In this document: one piece after another, positions 1 through 9,357 of the stretch
Layout of the letters: each line of letters starts with the position of its first letter
How positions within the stretch are numbered: position 1 is the first letter of the stretch
NCBI GenBank assembly: GCA_030583665.1
Contig: CP129469.1
Coordinates: 1,665,043 to 1,729,042 of the forward strand
Length of the DNA: 64,000 nucleotides
Reading direction: 5' to 3'
Source: Candidatus Jettenia sp. AMX2
GTDB taxonomy: Bacteria; Planctomycetota; Brocadiia; Brocadiales; Brocadiaceae
Program-made: the position numbers and the translations under genes
The notes under the pieces: model-generated
Seen by the model: the letters and a program-made list of their open reading frames with translations, nothing else
What the model was told of the DNA's origin: nothing
Database searches by the model: none

Positions 1-1078
1 CTGCCTCCTCCTCCTTTCTGACCGCTTCCTGGAAAGCTTTTTCAGCCTCTGCCCTTGTTTTTTCGGCAATTTTCAAATGAACTTCCTCACTATTTCTGGC
101 AGCTTCCAGCTCTATTTGTTTTCTTTCCAGCTCTTCAGACTCTTTCTTCTTTTCCAAACGGTTTATCTTCTCCGCCAGAAAAGCGACATTAAGATCCGCA
201 TTTTTCAGTATCTGCAGTGCCTGATCATAGCGGATATGTGCTGTTTTTAACCGTGTCTGAAAAATGGTAACCCATTTTTCGTTTACCAATCTTCTCAGGT
301 GTAAAATTTTCTCAATCTTTTCCTCTGCCTTTTTTATCAGTTCCGGGTCATCAATCTCTGATTTCATCAGTTCTAATTCCCTTGCAAGGGATTGCTCCCT
401 CTCGGAGGTTCTCTGTTTAACGTCTTCCAGTTCCTGGGTAAAAAAGGATACAATAGCATCTCTTTCCTTAAGATTAGCCTGAGACGTTGCCGTGTAACCT
501 CTTGAAACATCAATCTCTTTTCTTATTGTTTGAATCTGTTCGTAAGGGACAGTCTTCAGTGCTTCATCTATTTTCTGAATAGATTCCAGCAATGCCACCT
601 GATCATCATAAGCCCTTAATTGCCTTCTCAGGGCTGCGATCTGATCCTCGTAAGTCTCAATCAATTCCTTATCGACATCGATCCTTTCTCTGAAAACGGA
701 AAGTTCCTTATTAAGGAATTCAAAAAATCCTGGGTCAATATCACTTGCCCTGTAATCCCTGCTCTCTTGCCGCAATGTTTCCAGTTCGGCATTTGCCGAC
801 TCAATATCCGTTTTTAAATCTGATATCAATAACTCTAATTCCCGGATAGTTTTTTCAGCATGTGACCTTGTTTCCTCCGTTTTTTCCCTTGCCTTCTCAA
901 CATCTTCCGCTCTTACTGTTATGCCCATTTCCGCAATTTTTATTTCTCCGGTTCTTCTCTCCGTAGCCTGAACCGTTGCAGACAGAGAGAAATTTACATA
1001 CCAAAAACAAATACCGAGATAGAGCAGAATAACAGGGAAAATATTCCTTTTTTTCTCTGGTATGTGATTCCAAAACAT
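1..1078 (-). CDS. Exported coiled-coil protein, 3' part missing (window edge)
   Basis: This reading frame is open from an ATG at 1078 down to the left edge, so about 359 N-terminal residues are visible and the stop lies outside. A good ribosome site (AGGAGA at 1085-1090) supports the start. The first ~38 residues (MFWNHIPEKK, then a hydrophobic stretch ending in a Ser/Ala-rich segment) look like a signal peptide or membrane anchor. The rest is almost entirely charged, Glu/Lys/Leu-rich heptad-like sequence typical of long coiled coils. Large MscS-type mechanosensitive channels (MscK/YbiO-like) often have such an exported coiled-coil N-terminus, and the neighbouring ion-transport genes would fit, but no channel domain is visible here. 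I do not claim a function. Confidence 0.75.
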   Translation of the reverse strand, partial: MFWNHIPEKKRNIFPVILLYLGICFWYVNFSLSATVQATERRTGEIKIAEMGITVRAEDVEKAREKTEETRSHAEKTIRELELLISDLKTDIESANAELETLRQESRDYRASDIDPGFFEFLNKELSVFRERIDVDKELIETYEDQIAALRRQLRAYDDQVALLESIQKIDEALKTVPYEQIQTIRKEIDVSRGYTATSQANLKERDAIVSFFTQELEDVKQRTSEREQSLARELELMKSEIDDPELIKKAEEKIEKILHLRRLVNEKWVTIFQTRLKTAHIRYDQALQILKNADLNVAFLAEKINRLEKKKESEELERKQIELEAARNSEEVHLKIAEKTRAEAEKAFQEAVRKEEEA

Positions 1079-1427
1079 TCCGGTTCTCCTAAAATGCATT
1101 ATCTTTTTCATAATACCCTGTATAATGGTAAAAATTATTGTTGTCTCTATTGTCTGTAACCAGTGAAGCTATTCTGTTCTGCGGAAAAAATGTACCTAAG
1201 CAGCAAGGCTTACGTGCGTAAGTTTAGCAGTAAATTTTCTCAAATTCTAGAATATTTTATACAGAATCTTTGAATGTTAAGCCTGAGTACTTATTAATCT
1301 AAAAAGGATAATTTATCGGATGGGAATTTATCTTGAACCAGGTATGATCGGGTGTTGTTAAAATACAAACGTTGTAAACAGGGAAAATAACGCCAAACAA
1401 TCCCTTCCCCGTTTTAATTTTGAAAAA
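1079..1427. other. Intergenic region with one short palindrome
   Basis: About 350 bases separate the coiled-coil gene from the stress-protein gene; both are on the minus strand. It is AT-rich, has no open frame of note, and must hold the promoter of the coiled-coil gene. The only structure I see is the palindrome CTTACGTGCGTAAG at 1209-1222, which could be an operator half-site pair. No transcription terminator is evident. Confidence 0.4.
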
Positions 1428-1865
1428 CTACATTTTTACCTGCTTTCTCACACATAACACCGGACAATGTGCCTTTTTTATTACATTCTCTGCTACGCTG
1501 CCAATAACCATATGTGCAATACCTGTACGGCCTTGAGTGCCCATGACTATAAGATCTATCTCTTTATCGAGCGCAGCCTTTATGATTTCATCGGCGGGGT
1601 TACCAGCCGTAATCAGGATTTCTGACTTTATACAATTTTTTGCATCTTCCGGAATCTCATCTATGAGTTTTTTGTTAAGCATCTCAACCGTTTCCGAATC
1701 AAGGCTATATTCGGTACCCAACCGGAGTCCTCCATAGTCAATTTTATCCTCTACGTATATAAGGTAAAGCCTGGCCGCATCCTTTACAGCCAGTTTTACA
1801 GCATATCTCAGCGCGTTAACTGAACTCTCTGAAAAATCAAGGGGACAAAGAATTTTCTTAAACAT
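1428..1865 (-). CDS. Universal stress protein, UspA family
   Basis: This is a 145-residue single-domain Usp protein, the usual family length. It begins FKKILCPLDFSESS, the typical first beta strand with its acidic residue. It ends with the ATP-binding signature G-x2-G-x9-G-S (GTQGRTG followed by VIGSVAENV), so it is probably of the ATP-binding type. Usp proteins are cytoplasmic and are induced by starvation, osmotic or ion stress. It sits beside two antiporter genes on the same strand, 115 bases downstream of the first one, which fits a stress or ion-homeostasis role. Ribosome site GGAGAAG lies 6 bases before the ATG. The family is secure; its specific partner is not known. Confidence 0.9.
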   Translation of the reverse strand: MFKKILCPLDFSESSVNALRYAVKLAVKDAARLYLIYVEDKIDYGGLRLGTEYSLDSETVEMLNKKLIDEIPEDAKNCIKSEILITAGNPADEIIKAALDKEIDLIVMGTQGRTGIAHMVIGSVAENVIKKAHCPVLCVRKQVKM

Positions 1866-1980
1866 TTTGGTCTTCTCCGTTTTGCATGGATAAAAAACAT
1901 AAACATTTTTTCGGGAAGTCTTATCACATAGTAAGGTATACTTTTACGATAAGATAAAAAAATAAAATATGAAAACCTCG

Positions 1981-4224
1981 TCAGTTTACCGCAACCTTTT
2001 CCGGTTCCGGCTCCTTTTTTTCTGCAACACAGGGAAGACTTTCAGGAGAAATATCTTTCTTTTCCAGTAATAACGCTCTCAAAAAAGAAGGACACACTAT
2101 GGAGGTAAAAACAATTACCATAATAAGGGAGGAAAATATAACGTCATCGAACACCCCTATATCCCTGCCAATCCCTGCTGTAATTAACACTCCTGCCAGT
2201 TTTATCGACATTCCCATACCTATGGCAAGGCGATTTACCTTTTTCTCAATCGGACAAAGACCGGAAAACATCTTTCCGGCAACAGCAACGGCCGTTAAGG
2301 CAAGCCCGAAGAGTATGGCATCTGCATTTAAAAGACTCTTCAATTCCACCTGTGCCCCCACCTGGACAAAGAGTATTGGCACAAGGATCTTATAAAATGG
2401 CCGTATAAACGATTCAACAGAGCGATACTCCCTGTCGTCAGAATCCCTTAATTTTACATTCCGCAGGAATAACCCTGCGGCAAATGCCCCAATTACCGTG
2501 TGAAGTCCGATTGATCCAAACATAAGGGCTAACAGGAGGGACAGCACTACCACGATAGGCAAGTTTAACCCTTCCGTTAACCTCCTTGTTAAGAAGTTTC
2601 CGAATCGTTCACCATACCGTAATATAGCTACTAAAACGACAGCCACGAAAATAAACGCAATACCAAATCTCATAAACATAACCGGCAGAGATATCCCTCC
2701 ACTAACAACAAACCCGGTTATTACACCAAACGTTAAGAGTACAACAACATCAGTAAGAATGGAAGCCCCCATCATAATCCTACCATCCCGGGTATCCACT
2801 ACTTTTAATTCGTTTAAGACCGCCTGTAATGATCCGGTACATGAATTACAAAGAACGATAGCCAGAAGAATTTTTGCACCACTTGAGGCATCCGGAAGGA
2901 GGAAATGGCCTAACATAAGACCTAACCCGACGGGTGCTATTATACCACCCATACATGTTAGAAAAGATGAGGTACCTACCTTCAATAAGAGTCTGAGATC
3001 CGTGCTAAGACCGGCTGCCAACAGAAGTAACAATGTCCCAAAGTAGGACAACATCTTTAAAAACGACGTTTCTCTCAGAAAATTGAAAAAATCATATCCG
3101 GTGATAAAATAGACATTGCCTAATAAAATCCCTATTATCACTTTTCCTACGACTGCAGGAAGCCCTACGATATTTGCAACCCAACCGCCTATCTTGGCAG
3201 CAATAAGGGTTATAATAACGGCAAGAATAACACCGTGGGTAGGATCTTCTTGCCATATATCCCAACTGCGTCTTACCTCTTTCCTCTCTTTTATTATTTC
3301 GGTGGAAGGTTCAGGAGGAATTACTTCTGTCACCGGAGGCTCTTCAATCTCTTCAACACGTACTTCAGCCGGTACTTCTTCAGGTTCTCCAGGCTCTGAA
3401 GGAACGACTTCTGCTATCGGAGGCTCTTCGATCTTTTCAATACGTACTTCAGCCGGTACTTCCTCAGGTTCTCCAGGCTCTGAAGGTGCTACTTCTGATA
3501 CCGGAGGTTTTCTATCCTCTTCAACACGGACTTCCTGTGGTACCTTTTCTGGTTCTACAGGCTCAGAGGAAACGGCTTCTGCTGCCGGAACCTCTTCAAC
3601 ACGTACCTCCTCTGGTATTTCTTCAGGCTCTGGGAGTTCTTCTGACCTTTTCTCTTCATCAAAGGAAGACGAAGGCTCTTCTCCTTCTTCTGTTTCTGTA
3701 GCAGTATAAAGGAATTTACTATCTTCTATCCTCGTCTGGATTTCTTTTTCTTCTATTGGTAGCTGACGATCGTCAACCAAATACTCTTTTCCGGTTGCTT
3801 CTCCAGATTGTGACCGGAAATCTCTATCGGATACTGTAGGAAATAAGAGGGGCGGATAGAGTTGTTGTCTAAGGTGGAGTGTGTCCACCGGTTCAGGAGC
3901 AGAATACAGCGATGGCGGGTGCGTAACCGGGATTTTATCTTTCTCCTTAGCCTCTGATGAAATATCCTCTTTACCGACGGTTATTGACCGATACTTTTTA
4001 TCAAGCGATTCCTTCTGAACATAGTCTTCTTTTTGAGCCTTTGCAGATTTCTCGCCTGAAGATTCTCTTGTGTCAACGAAATGCTCAATTTCCGTTTCAT
4101 CAGGGATATAAATTTGTTGAAAATCTTCCGGTATTATCTGATCTTCTGCATTTCCCGCAGGTAGCCATTGTATAAGAATGCAATAGAAAGAAATTATTAA
4201 TAAGATAAAAATCCGGTGTACCAT
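1981..4224 (-). CDS. Cation:proton antiporter (CPA2-like) with long Glu/Pro-rich N-terminus
   Basis: I place the start at 4224 (ATG after AAAGGA, spacing 6) rather than the upstream TTG; this gives 747 residues. Residues ~1-27 form a signal peptide ending near GNAED. Residues ~28-325 are an acidic, Glu/Pro/Val-rich low-complexity region with repeats such as EVPAEVRVEEIEEPP. A Na+/H+-exchanger membrane domain of about 12 helices follows (from ~340 to ~715), with family features such as GLPAVVGKVIIGILLGN and GLHTVIGAFAAGLFL. The tail is short and charged; there is no RCK/TrkA-N domain, unlike KefB/KefC. If the signal peptide is used, the repeat region faces outside the cytoplasm. The gene is a tandem paralogue of the next one. 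The ion (Na+ or K+) cannot be told from sequence. Confidence 0.85.
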   Translation of the reverse strand: MVHRIFILLIISFYCILIQWLPAGNAEDQIIPEDFQQIYIPDETEIEHFVDTRESSGEKSAKAQKEDYVQKESLDKKYRSITVGKEDISSEAKEKDKIPVTHPPSLYSAPEPVDTLHLRQQLYPPLLFPTVSDRDFRSQSGEATGKEYLVDDRQLPIEEKEIQTRIEDSKFLYTATETEEGEEPSSSFDEEKRSEELPEPEEIPEEVRVEEVPAAEAVSSEPVEPEKVPQEVRVEEDRKPPVSEVAPSEPGEPEEVPAEVRIEKIEEPPIAEVVPSEPGEPEEVPAEVRVEEIEEPPVTEVIPPEPSTEIIKERKEVRRSWDIWQEDPTHGVILAVIITLIAAKIGGWVANIVGLPAVVGKVIIGILLGNVYFITGYDFFNFLRETSFLKMLSYFGTLLLLLAAGLSTDLRLLLKVGTSSFLTCMGGIIAPVGLGLMLGHFLLPDASSGAKILLAIVLCNSCTGSLQAVLNELKVVDTRDGRIMMGASILTDVVVLLTFGVITGFVVSGGISLPVMFMRFGIAFIFVAVVLVAILRYGERFGNFLTRRLTEGLNLPIVVVLSLLLALMFGSIGLHTVIGAFAAGLFLRNVKLRDSDDREYRSVESFIRPFYKILVPILFVQVGAQVELKSLLNADAILFGLALTAVAVAGKMFSGLCPIEKKVNRLAIGMGMSIKLAGVLITAGIGRDIGVFDDVIFSSLIMVIVFTSIVCPSFLRALLLEKKDISPESLPCVAEKKEPEPEKVAVN

Positions 4225-4380
4225 TGACAATCCTTTACATTAGGGATGGTATTCCTATTTGATGATTATTCCCGTAAATTCTGATTTTATGTCAGGCTGC
4301 CTTTGGCAGCGACTTTTAGATATTCTGAGAGGCGAAACAATTTTAGTTTGTTTATTGTTCCTTATAAATCAAAATTACAG

Positions 4381-7038
4381 TTAATTTACCGCAACCTTTT
4401 CCGGCTTATTCTCCTTTTCTTCAGGAGGAGCGGGAAGGCTTTCCGGAGAACTCTCCTTCTTTTGTAAAAGTACTTTCAGAAGAGAAGGGCATACTATGGA
4501 GGTAATCACCATTACCATAATGAGAGAAGAAAATATAACTTCATCGAATATCCCAATATCTCTCCCAATTCCTGCAGTTATTAAGGTACCTGCCATTCTT
4601 GTTGACAACCCTACACCTATGGCAAGGCGATTTAGCCCTTTCTCAATTGGACAAAGACCGGAAAACATCTTTCCGGCAACAGCAACGGCCGTTAATGCAA
4701 ACCCGAAGAGTATGGCATCTGCATTTAAAAGGCTCTTCAATTCCACCTGCGCCCCTACCTTCACAAAGAGTATTGGTACAAGTATCTTATAAAATGGCCT
4801 TATAAACGATTCAACAGAACGATATTCCCTGTCGTCCAAATCCCTTAATTTCACATTCCGCAGAAATAAGCCCGCAACAAATGCCCCAATTACCGTGTGA
4901 AGTCCGATTGAACCAAACATTAAGGCTAATAAGAGAGACAAAACTACAACAATTGGCAGGTTTAATCCTTCCGTTAGCCTCCTGGTTAAAAAATTCCCGA
5001 ACCTTTCGCCATATCGTAATATCACAATTAAAACACTCGTTATAATAGCAATTGCAAGACCAAAGCTCGTTGACATGCTCAGGAGAGACATCCCCTCACC
5101 AACTACAAATCCGGTTATTACACCAAACGTTAAGAGCACAATAATATCGGTGAGGATGGTTGCGCCTGACATAATCCTACCGTCCAGGGTATTTAGTGAC
5201 TTTAATTCGCTTAAAACTGCTTGCAGCAATCCGGTACTCGAATTACAAAGAATAACAGCCAGAAGAATTTTTGTACCAGTTGAGGCATCCGGAAGCAAAA
5301 GATTACCCAACATTAATCCTAAACCGGCAGGGGCTATTATACCACCAATACATGCCAGTAAAGATGAGGTACCGACCTTTAATAACAACCTGAGATCCGT
5401 GCTAAGGCCGGCTGTTAAAAGAAGCAGTAATGTCCCAAAATAGGATAACATCTTTAAAAACGGGGTCTCTCTCAGAAAATCGAAAAAATCCCAACCTGTA
5501 ACAAAATAAATATTGCCCAATATCATCCCTATGATCAGTTTCCCTACAACCGCAGGAAGCCCTGCTATAGTTGCACCCCAACCGCCAAACTTGGCTGCAA
5601 TTAGGGTTATAACAACGGCAAGGATAATACCGTGGGTAGGATCATTTGGCCATATATCCCAACTACGTCTTACCTTTTTTCTGTCTTTTATTATTTCCGG
5701 AGGGGGTTCAGGAGGAACAATTTCTATTACCGGAGGCTCTTCAATACGTATCTCCTCAGGTATTTTTTCGGGTTTGACAGGTTCCGCAGGTACAATTTCT
5801 GTTACCGGCGGTTCTTCTGCTCTCTCCTCTTCAATACGCACTTCCTCCGGTATTTCCACAGGTTCCGGTGGAACGATTTCAGCCACCGGAGGTTCTTTTA
5901 CCTCTTCCGGTATTTTTTCGGGTTCAACAGGTTCTGCTGGAACAATTTCTGATACCGGTGGTTCTTCTGCTCTCTCCTCTTCGATCCGCACTTCCTCTGG
6001 TATTTCCACAGGTTCCGGTGGAACGATTTCAGCCACCGGAGGTTCTTTTACCTCTTCCGGTATTTTTTCGGGTTCAACAGGTTCTGCTGGAACAATTTCT
6101 GATATCGGTGGTTCTTCTGCTCTCTTCTCTTCGACCCGCATTTCCTCCGGTATTTCCACAGGTTCCGGCGGAACGATTTCAACTGCGGGAGGTTTTTTTA
6201 TCTCTTCAACAGGCTCCTCTTCCGGTATTTTTTCAGGCTCAACAGGTTTGGCTGGAAGAATTTCTGTTACCGGTGGTTCTTCTCCCCTTTTCTCTTCAAC
6301 AGATATTCCTTCCAATTTATCAGATCTTTCAGACTCTGAAGGAATGGTTTCGGCAATCGGCATCTTTCCGTCTTCTTTTTCATCTTCATCTTCATCTTCA
6401 TCTTCATCTTCATCTTCAGCAACCTGTGCAGGTTCCCCGGCTACGACCGCTTCAGGGATTTGATATGGTCTTGTTTCATCAGCAAGAATAAAAAAAAACT
6501 CTTCCTTCGTGATGGCATTATGGGATTTATTGTCTATTGGAAAGTCCGGGATCTCTTTTTCTTCAATAGATAGTTGATGACCTTCAGCCTGCCGTTCTTT
6601 TTCTCTTTTTGTTTCAGTTTGTGGCTGATTTTCTCTGACAGATATTTCGGGAAATAACAGGGGAGGATAGAGCTGATGTCCAAGGTGGAGTGGGTCTGGT
6701 GGTTCTTCAACAGATGGGGAAGAAGGTAACGGCAGCGGCTGTGTATGCGGGATTTTATCTTCAGGCCCTGATGAAACGCCCATTTCATCGGTGGTTATTG
6801 ACTGATGCTTTTTATCTGAGGACCCATTCTGAAAATGATCTTCCTTTCGGGTTTTTGCAGATTTTTCATCCAAAAATTCTTTTTTGCCAATAAGATATTC
6901 AATTTCTGTTTCATCAAGAAGAAAAAATTCCTGGAAATCCTTCTGTATTTTCCGGCCTTCTGCATTTCCCGGTGGTGTCCACGGTACAATAATGCAATAG
7001 AAAAAAATTGGCAACAGGAAAGGAATTCTTTTTATCAT
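4381..7038 (-). CDS. Cation:proton antiporter (CPA2-like), paralogue with expanded Glu/Pro repeats
   Basis: An 885-residue paralogue of the antiporter just downstream: the membrane domains are nearly colinear and share long identical stretches (for example GNFLTRRLTEGLNLPIVVV). The extra length is in the extracytoplasmic N-terminal region (about residues 28-470). It contains an alternating Asp-Glu run near residues 208-220 and several copies of a 50-residue unit with the theme EEPPVSEIVPAEPVEPEKIPEE. In DNA these units recur every 150 bases (5811, 5961, 6111). The first ~25 residues look like a signal peptide. No RCK domain follows the transporter domain. The pair arose by tandem duplication followed by repeat expansion. 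The gap between the two genes is 156 bases, so they may be cotranscribed. The transported ion is not determined. Confidence 0.85.
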   Translation of the reverse strand: MIKRIPFLLPIFFYCIIVPWTPPGNAEGRKIQKDFQEFFLLDETEIEYLIGKKEFLDEKSAKTRKEDHFQNGSSDKKHQSITTDEMGVSSGPEDKIPHTQPLPLPSSPSVEEPPDPLHLGHQLYPPLLFPEISVRENQPQTETKREKERQAEGHQLSIEEKEIPDFPIDNKSHNAITKEEFFFILADETRPYQIPEAVVAGEPAQVAEDEDEDEDEDEDEKEDGKMPIAETIPSESERSDKLEGISVEEKRGEEPPVTEILPAKPVEPEKIPEEEPVEEIKKPPAVEIVPPEPVEIPEEMRVEEKRAEEPPISEIVPAEPVEPEKIPEEVKEPPVAEIVPPEPVEIPEEVRIEEERAEEPPVSEIVPAEPVEPEKIPEEVKEPPVAEIVPPEPVEIPEEVRIEEERAEEPPVTEIVPAEPVKPEKIPEEIRIEEPPVIEIVPPEPPPEIIKDRKKVRRSWDIWPNDPTHGIILAVVITLIAAKFGGWGATIAGLPAVVGKLIIGMILGNIYFVTGWDFFDFLRETPFLKMLSYFGTLLLLLTAGLSTDLRLLLKVGTSSLLACIGGIIAPAGLGLMLGNLLLPDASTGTKILLAVILCNSSTGLLQAVLSELKSLNTLDGRIMSGATILTDIIVLLTFGVITGFVVGEGMSLLSMSTSFGLAIAIITSVLIVILRYGERFGNFLTRRLTEGLNLPIVVVLSLLLALMFGSIGLHTVIGAFVAGLFLRNVKLRDLDDREYRSVESFIRPFYKILVPILFVKVGAQVELKSLLNADAILFGFALTAVAVAGKMFSGLCPIEKGLNRLAIGVGLSTRMAGTLITAGIGRDIGIFDEVIFSSLIMVMVITSIVCPSLLKVLLQKKESSPESLPAPPEEKENKPEKVAVN
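5811..6260. repeat. Tandem 150-bp coding repeats (Glu/Pro-rich 50-residue units)
   Basis: Inside the longer antiporter gene the phrase GTTCTTCTGC recurs at 5811, 5961 and 6111, exactly 150 bases apart, with near-identical sequence between; a decayed unit follows to about 6260. The period is a multiple of three, so unit gain or loss keeps the reading frame. This is the likely source of the length difference between the two antiporters. Confidence 0.85.
6381..6416. repeat. Hexanucleotide microsatellite (CATCTT x6) coding for Asp-Glu
   Basis: Six perfect copies of CATCTT lie within the antiporter gene and encode an alternating Asp-Glu run on the minus strand. Slippage would change the length of the acidic run without a frameshift. 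Confidence 0.9.
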
Positions 7039-7321
7039 CTATCGTCGAAAACGGCTGGTATAATCTCATAACAAGAATTTTATTCAATGAATTTTATTAT
7101 AGTAACTTTTACCCGTTTATCAAGAATATAAGTTAAATACCAAATGTTTTTTCAACCTAAATTTTTTGTATACTTAATATCTTATATTTCTTATAGTTAA
7201 GGAATAAACAAGACATTAATTCTTTACTTGAATTTCCTGTGATAAATGTATTATCATGTAAACGGAAAAAGAACAGACAATTTTAATCCGGCAATAAGAC
7301 ACGAAATAATTATTACAAAAA

Positions 7322-8143
7322 ATGAGAATTTACAAAAAGATTTTATTCTATTTCCTGCTGACTGTTGCAATATCCTGGAGTATATTCCCTTTCCTCTGGA
7401 TTTTGTTAACATCCATCAAACCACCGCATCAGATTATGCAATTACCGCCTGTTTTTCCTGTCTCCATTACCTTTAACGCATATAAAAATGTCATTCTGGG
7501 AAGTTATTTTCCCCATTACCTCTTCAATAGTTTTATGGTATCGCTATCAACGGTGTTCATTATTATGCCAATTGCACTACTTGCGGCTTATAGTATCTCC
7601 CGTTTTTCATTCCGGGGAAAGAAACCTATCCTTTTTATGATTATTGTCTTATTCACCCTTCCTTCTATAAGCCTTGTGGCAGCTCTTTACAAACTGTTTT
7701 ATACATTAGGGTGGATTAATCTTCCGATATCCCTTATCGCTACCTACAGCACCCTCAATTTCCCTTTGGCCTTTTTTCTTTTGACGAAGTATCTTGATAA
7801 AATTCCGGTAGAAATGGATAGCGCTGCGCTCATAGATGGCTGTACCCATTTTCAGGCATTCCGGTATATTATTTCCCCTATAGCATTGCCCGGCACAATC
7901 TCTGCGGCAGTGCTAATCTTCATCTTTTGCTGGAATGAATTCCTTTTTGCCCTTACTTTTACCCTGGATGAATCGTCACGAATGGCAACGGTCGGGATAG
8001 CCTTGTTTCAGGGTACTTTTGAAATCCCCTGGGGGGATATTGCCGCTGCCTCTGTTATCGTCACGATTCCGCTTCTTGTCTTTTTAATGTTTTTCCAAAG
8101 ATACGTTGTGCAAGGTCTAACTGCCGGTGCATTAAAAGGATGA
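7322..8143 (+). CDS. ABC transporter permease, MalG/UgpE type
   Basis: This 273-residue inner-membrane permease belongs to the carbohydrate-uptake family CUT1. It has about six membrane helices, and the cytoplasmic EAA loop that docks the ATPase is clear from about residue 163 (EMDSAALIDG, then ISPIALPG). It overlaps the following ATPase gene by four bases (ATGA), so the two are translationally coupled. The matching MalF-type permease is not adjacent but 8 kb downstream at 16213, after two P-type ATPase genes. No strong ribosome site precedes the ATG. The substrate is unknown; the neighbouring glucosyl-3-phosphoglycerate pathway suggests a sugar-derived compatible solute. Confidence 0.88.
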   Translation: MRIYKKILFYFLLTVAISWSIFPFLWILLTSIKPPHQIMQLPPVFPVSITFNAYKNVILGSYFPHYLFNSFMVSLSTVFIIMPIALLAAYSISRFSFRGKKPILFMIIVLFTLPSISLVAALYKLFYTLGWINLPISLIATYSTLNFPLAFFLLTKYLDKIPVEMDSAALIDGCTHFQAFRYIISPIALPGTISAAVLIFIFCWNEFLFALTFTLDESSRMATVGIALFQGTFEIPWGDIAAASVIVTIPLLVFLMFFQRYVVQGLTAGALKG

Positions 8144-9192
8144 AAATAAAACTACAAAACATTACGAAACAGTATCATCATACCACCGCCGTTCATGGTC
8201 TGAATCTGGAGATACACGATGGTGAGTTTCTTGTTGTACTGGGGCCAAGCGGCAGCGGAAAATCGACAACATTAAATATGCTTGCAGGATTAGAGATTCC
8301 TACATCCGGAAAGATATTTTTTAATGATATCGTCGTTAATACCATCCCCCCGGGGAAAAGGGATATTGCATTGGTTTTTCAGAACTATGCCCTGTATCCG
8401 CATATGAAATGTTATGACAATATTGCCTTTCCCTTAAAAGTAAGAAAAGACAGGGACTTGCACCAGAAGGTTATTCAGTCGGCAAAGATGCTGGGATTAA
8501 GTGCTTTACTGAATAAATATCCGAAGGAGCTCTCAGGAGGTGAGAGGCAAAGGGTTGCATTGGCAAGGGCTCTTGTCAGAAATCCGCAGGTCTTTCTGAT
8601 GGATGAACCGTTGAGCAATCTGGATGCACGGCTCCGGCTTTCGGCGAGAGGTGAGCTAAAAAAATTACAAAGGGAACGTAATATAACAACCGTATATGTC
8701 ACCCATGATCAAACAGAGGCGCTTACTCTCGGAGACCGTATCGTGATAATGGATAAAGGAAGCCTGCAGCAGGCCGGCACACCGGTTGAAATATATCAAA
8801 AACCTCAAAATACCTTTATTGCAGGATTTATTGGAGCACCACCCATGAATCTGATACAGGTTAAAAAAGAAAGTACTTATTCTTTTCTTACAGGAGACAA
8901 CAGCGTTGAACTTTCTGTTCCTGTGCCAAACAAAAGCCACCTTATTCTTGGTATCCGGCCAGAACATTTAACTGTCGTTCCGGCAGAAAAGGATTACATT
9001 ATTTCCTGTCTTGTTGAAAACATAGAATATCTGGGAGATGAATCGATCGCCCATATAAAAATTAGCCCAACGGTAATGTGGTATGCCAAAAACATCACTG
9101 AAGGAATCAAAACAGGCAGCAAGGCTGGTTTGTTATTTTCACAACAGAATATCCATTGGTTTGATACAATAACAAAGGTAAGAATGAATTAG
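8140..9192 (+). CDS. ABC transporter ATPase, MalK/UgpC type
   Basis: This 350-residue ATPase energises a CUT1 sugar importer. Walker A GPSGSGKST is at residues 35-43, the ABC signature LSGGERQR near 131-138, and Walker B with D-loop (FLMDEPLSNLDARLR) near 152-166. The H-loop follows in YVTHDQTEA. The C-terminal ~110 residues form the MalK-type regulatory OB fold, with the typical IRPEHL segment. The start overlaps the stop of the MalG-type permease gene. It presumably works with that permease, the MalF-type permease at 16213 and the binding domain fused to the ATPase at 12201. Family assignment is secure; substrate is inferred only. Confidence 0.92.
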   Translation: MKIKLQNITKQYHHTTAVHGLNLEIHDGEFLVVLGPSGSGKSTTLNMLAGLEIPTSGKIFFNDIVVNTIPPGKRDIALVFQNYALYPHMKCYDNIAFPLKVRKDRDLHQKVIQSAKMLGLSALLNKYPKELSGGERQRVALARALVRNPQVFLMDEPLSNLDARLRLSARGELKKLQRERNITTVYVTHDQTEALTLGDRIVIMDKGSLQQAGTPVEIYQKPQNTFIAGFIGAPPMNLIQVKKESTYSFLTGDNSVELSVPVPNKSHLILGIRPEHLTVVPAEKDYIISCLVENIEYLGDESIAHIKISPTVMWYAKNITEGIKTGSKAGLLFSQQNIHWFDTITKVRMN

Positions 9193-9357
9193 GCTTCCGG
9201 CATCCTTAGCAACAGAAGAAGCACCGGCATTTTCCGGCAGAATTACAACTGCCCCCGGCTATCTTCCCGGGGATTCCTTATCTGTATCTGTAGTTCGTTT
9301 GTAACCACTTAATATTATAAATATACATTAAATTAAGAAAGGATGGAGCAAATCATC

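Noticed and set aside
5811-6260. Regular 150-bp repeats considered as a CRISPR array or non-coding satellite
   Set aside because: There are no spacers; the repeats are in frame within a long gene and encode Glu/Pro units.
5513-6463. 316-codon Ser/Thr/Gly-rich frame opposite the antiporter
   Set aside because: It is the mirror of the Glu/Pro repeat region; low-complexity coding sequence leaves the opposite strand open by composition.
9241-9265. G/C-rich hairpin after the MalK-type gene considered as a terminator
   Set aside because: The stem is only ~6 bp with an 8-base loop and has no T-run; too weak to call.
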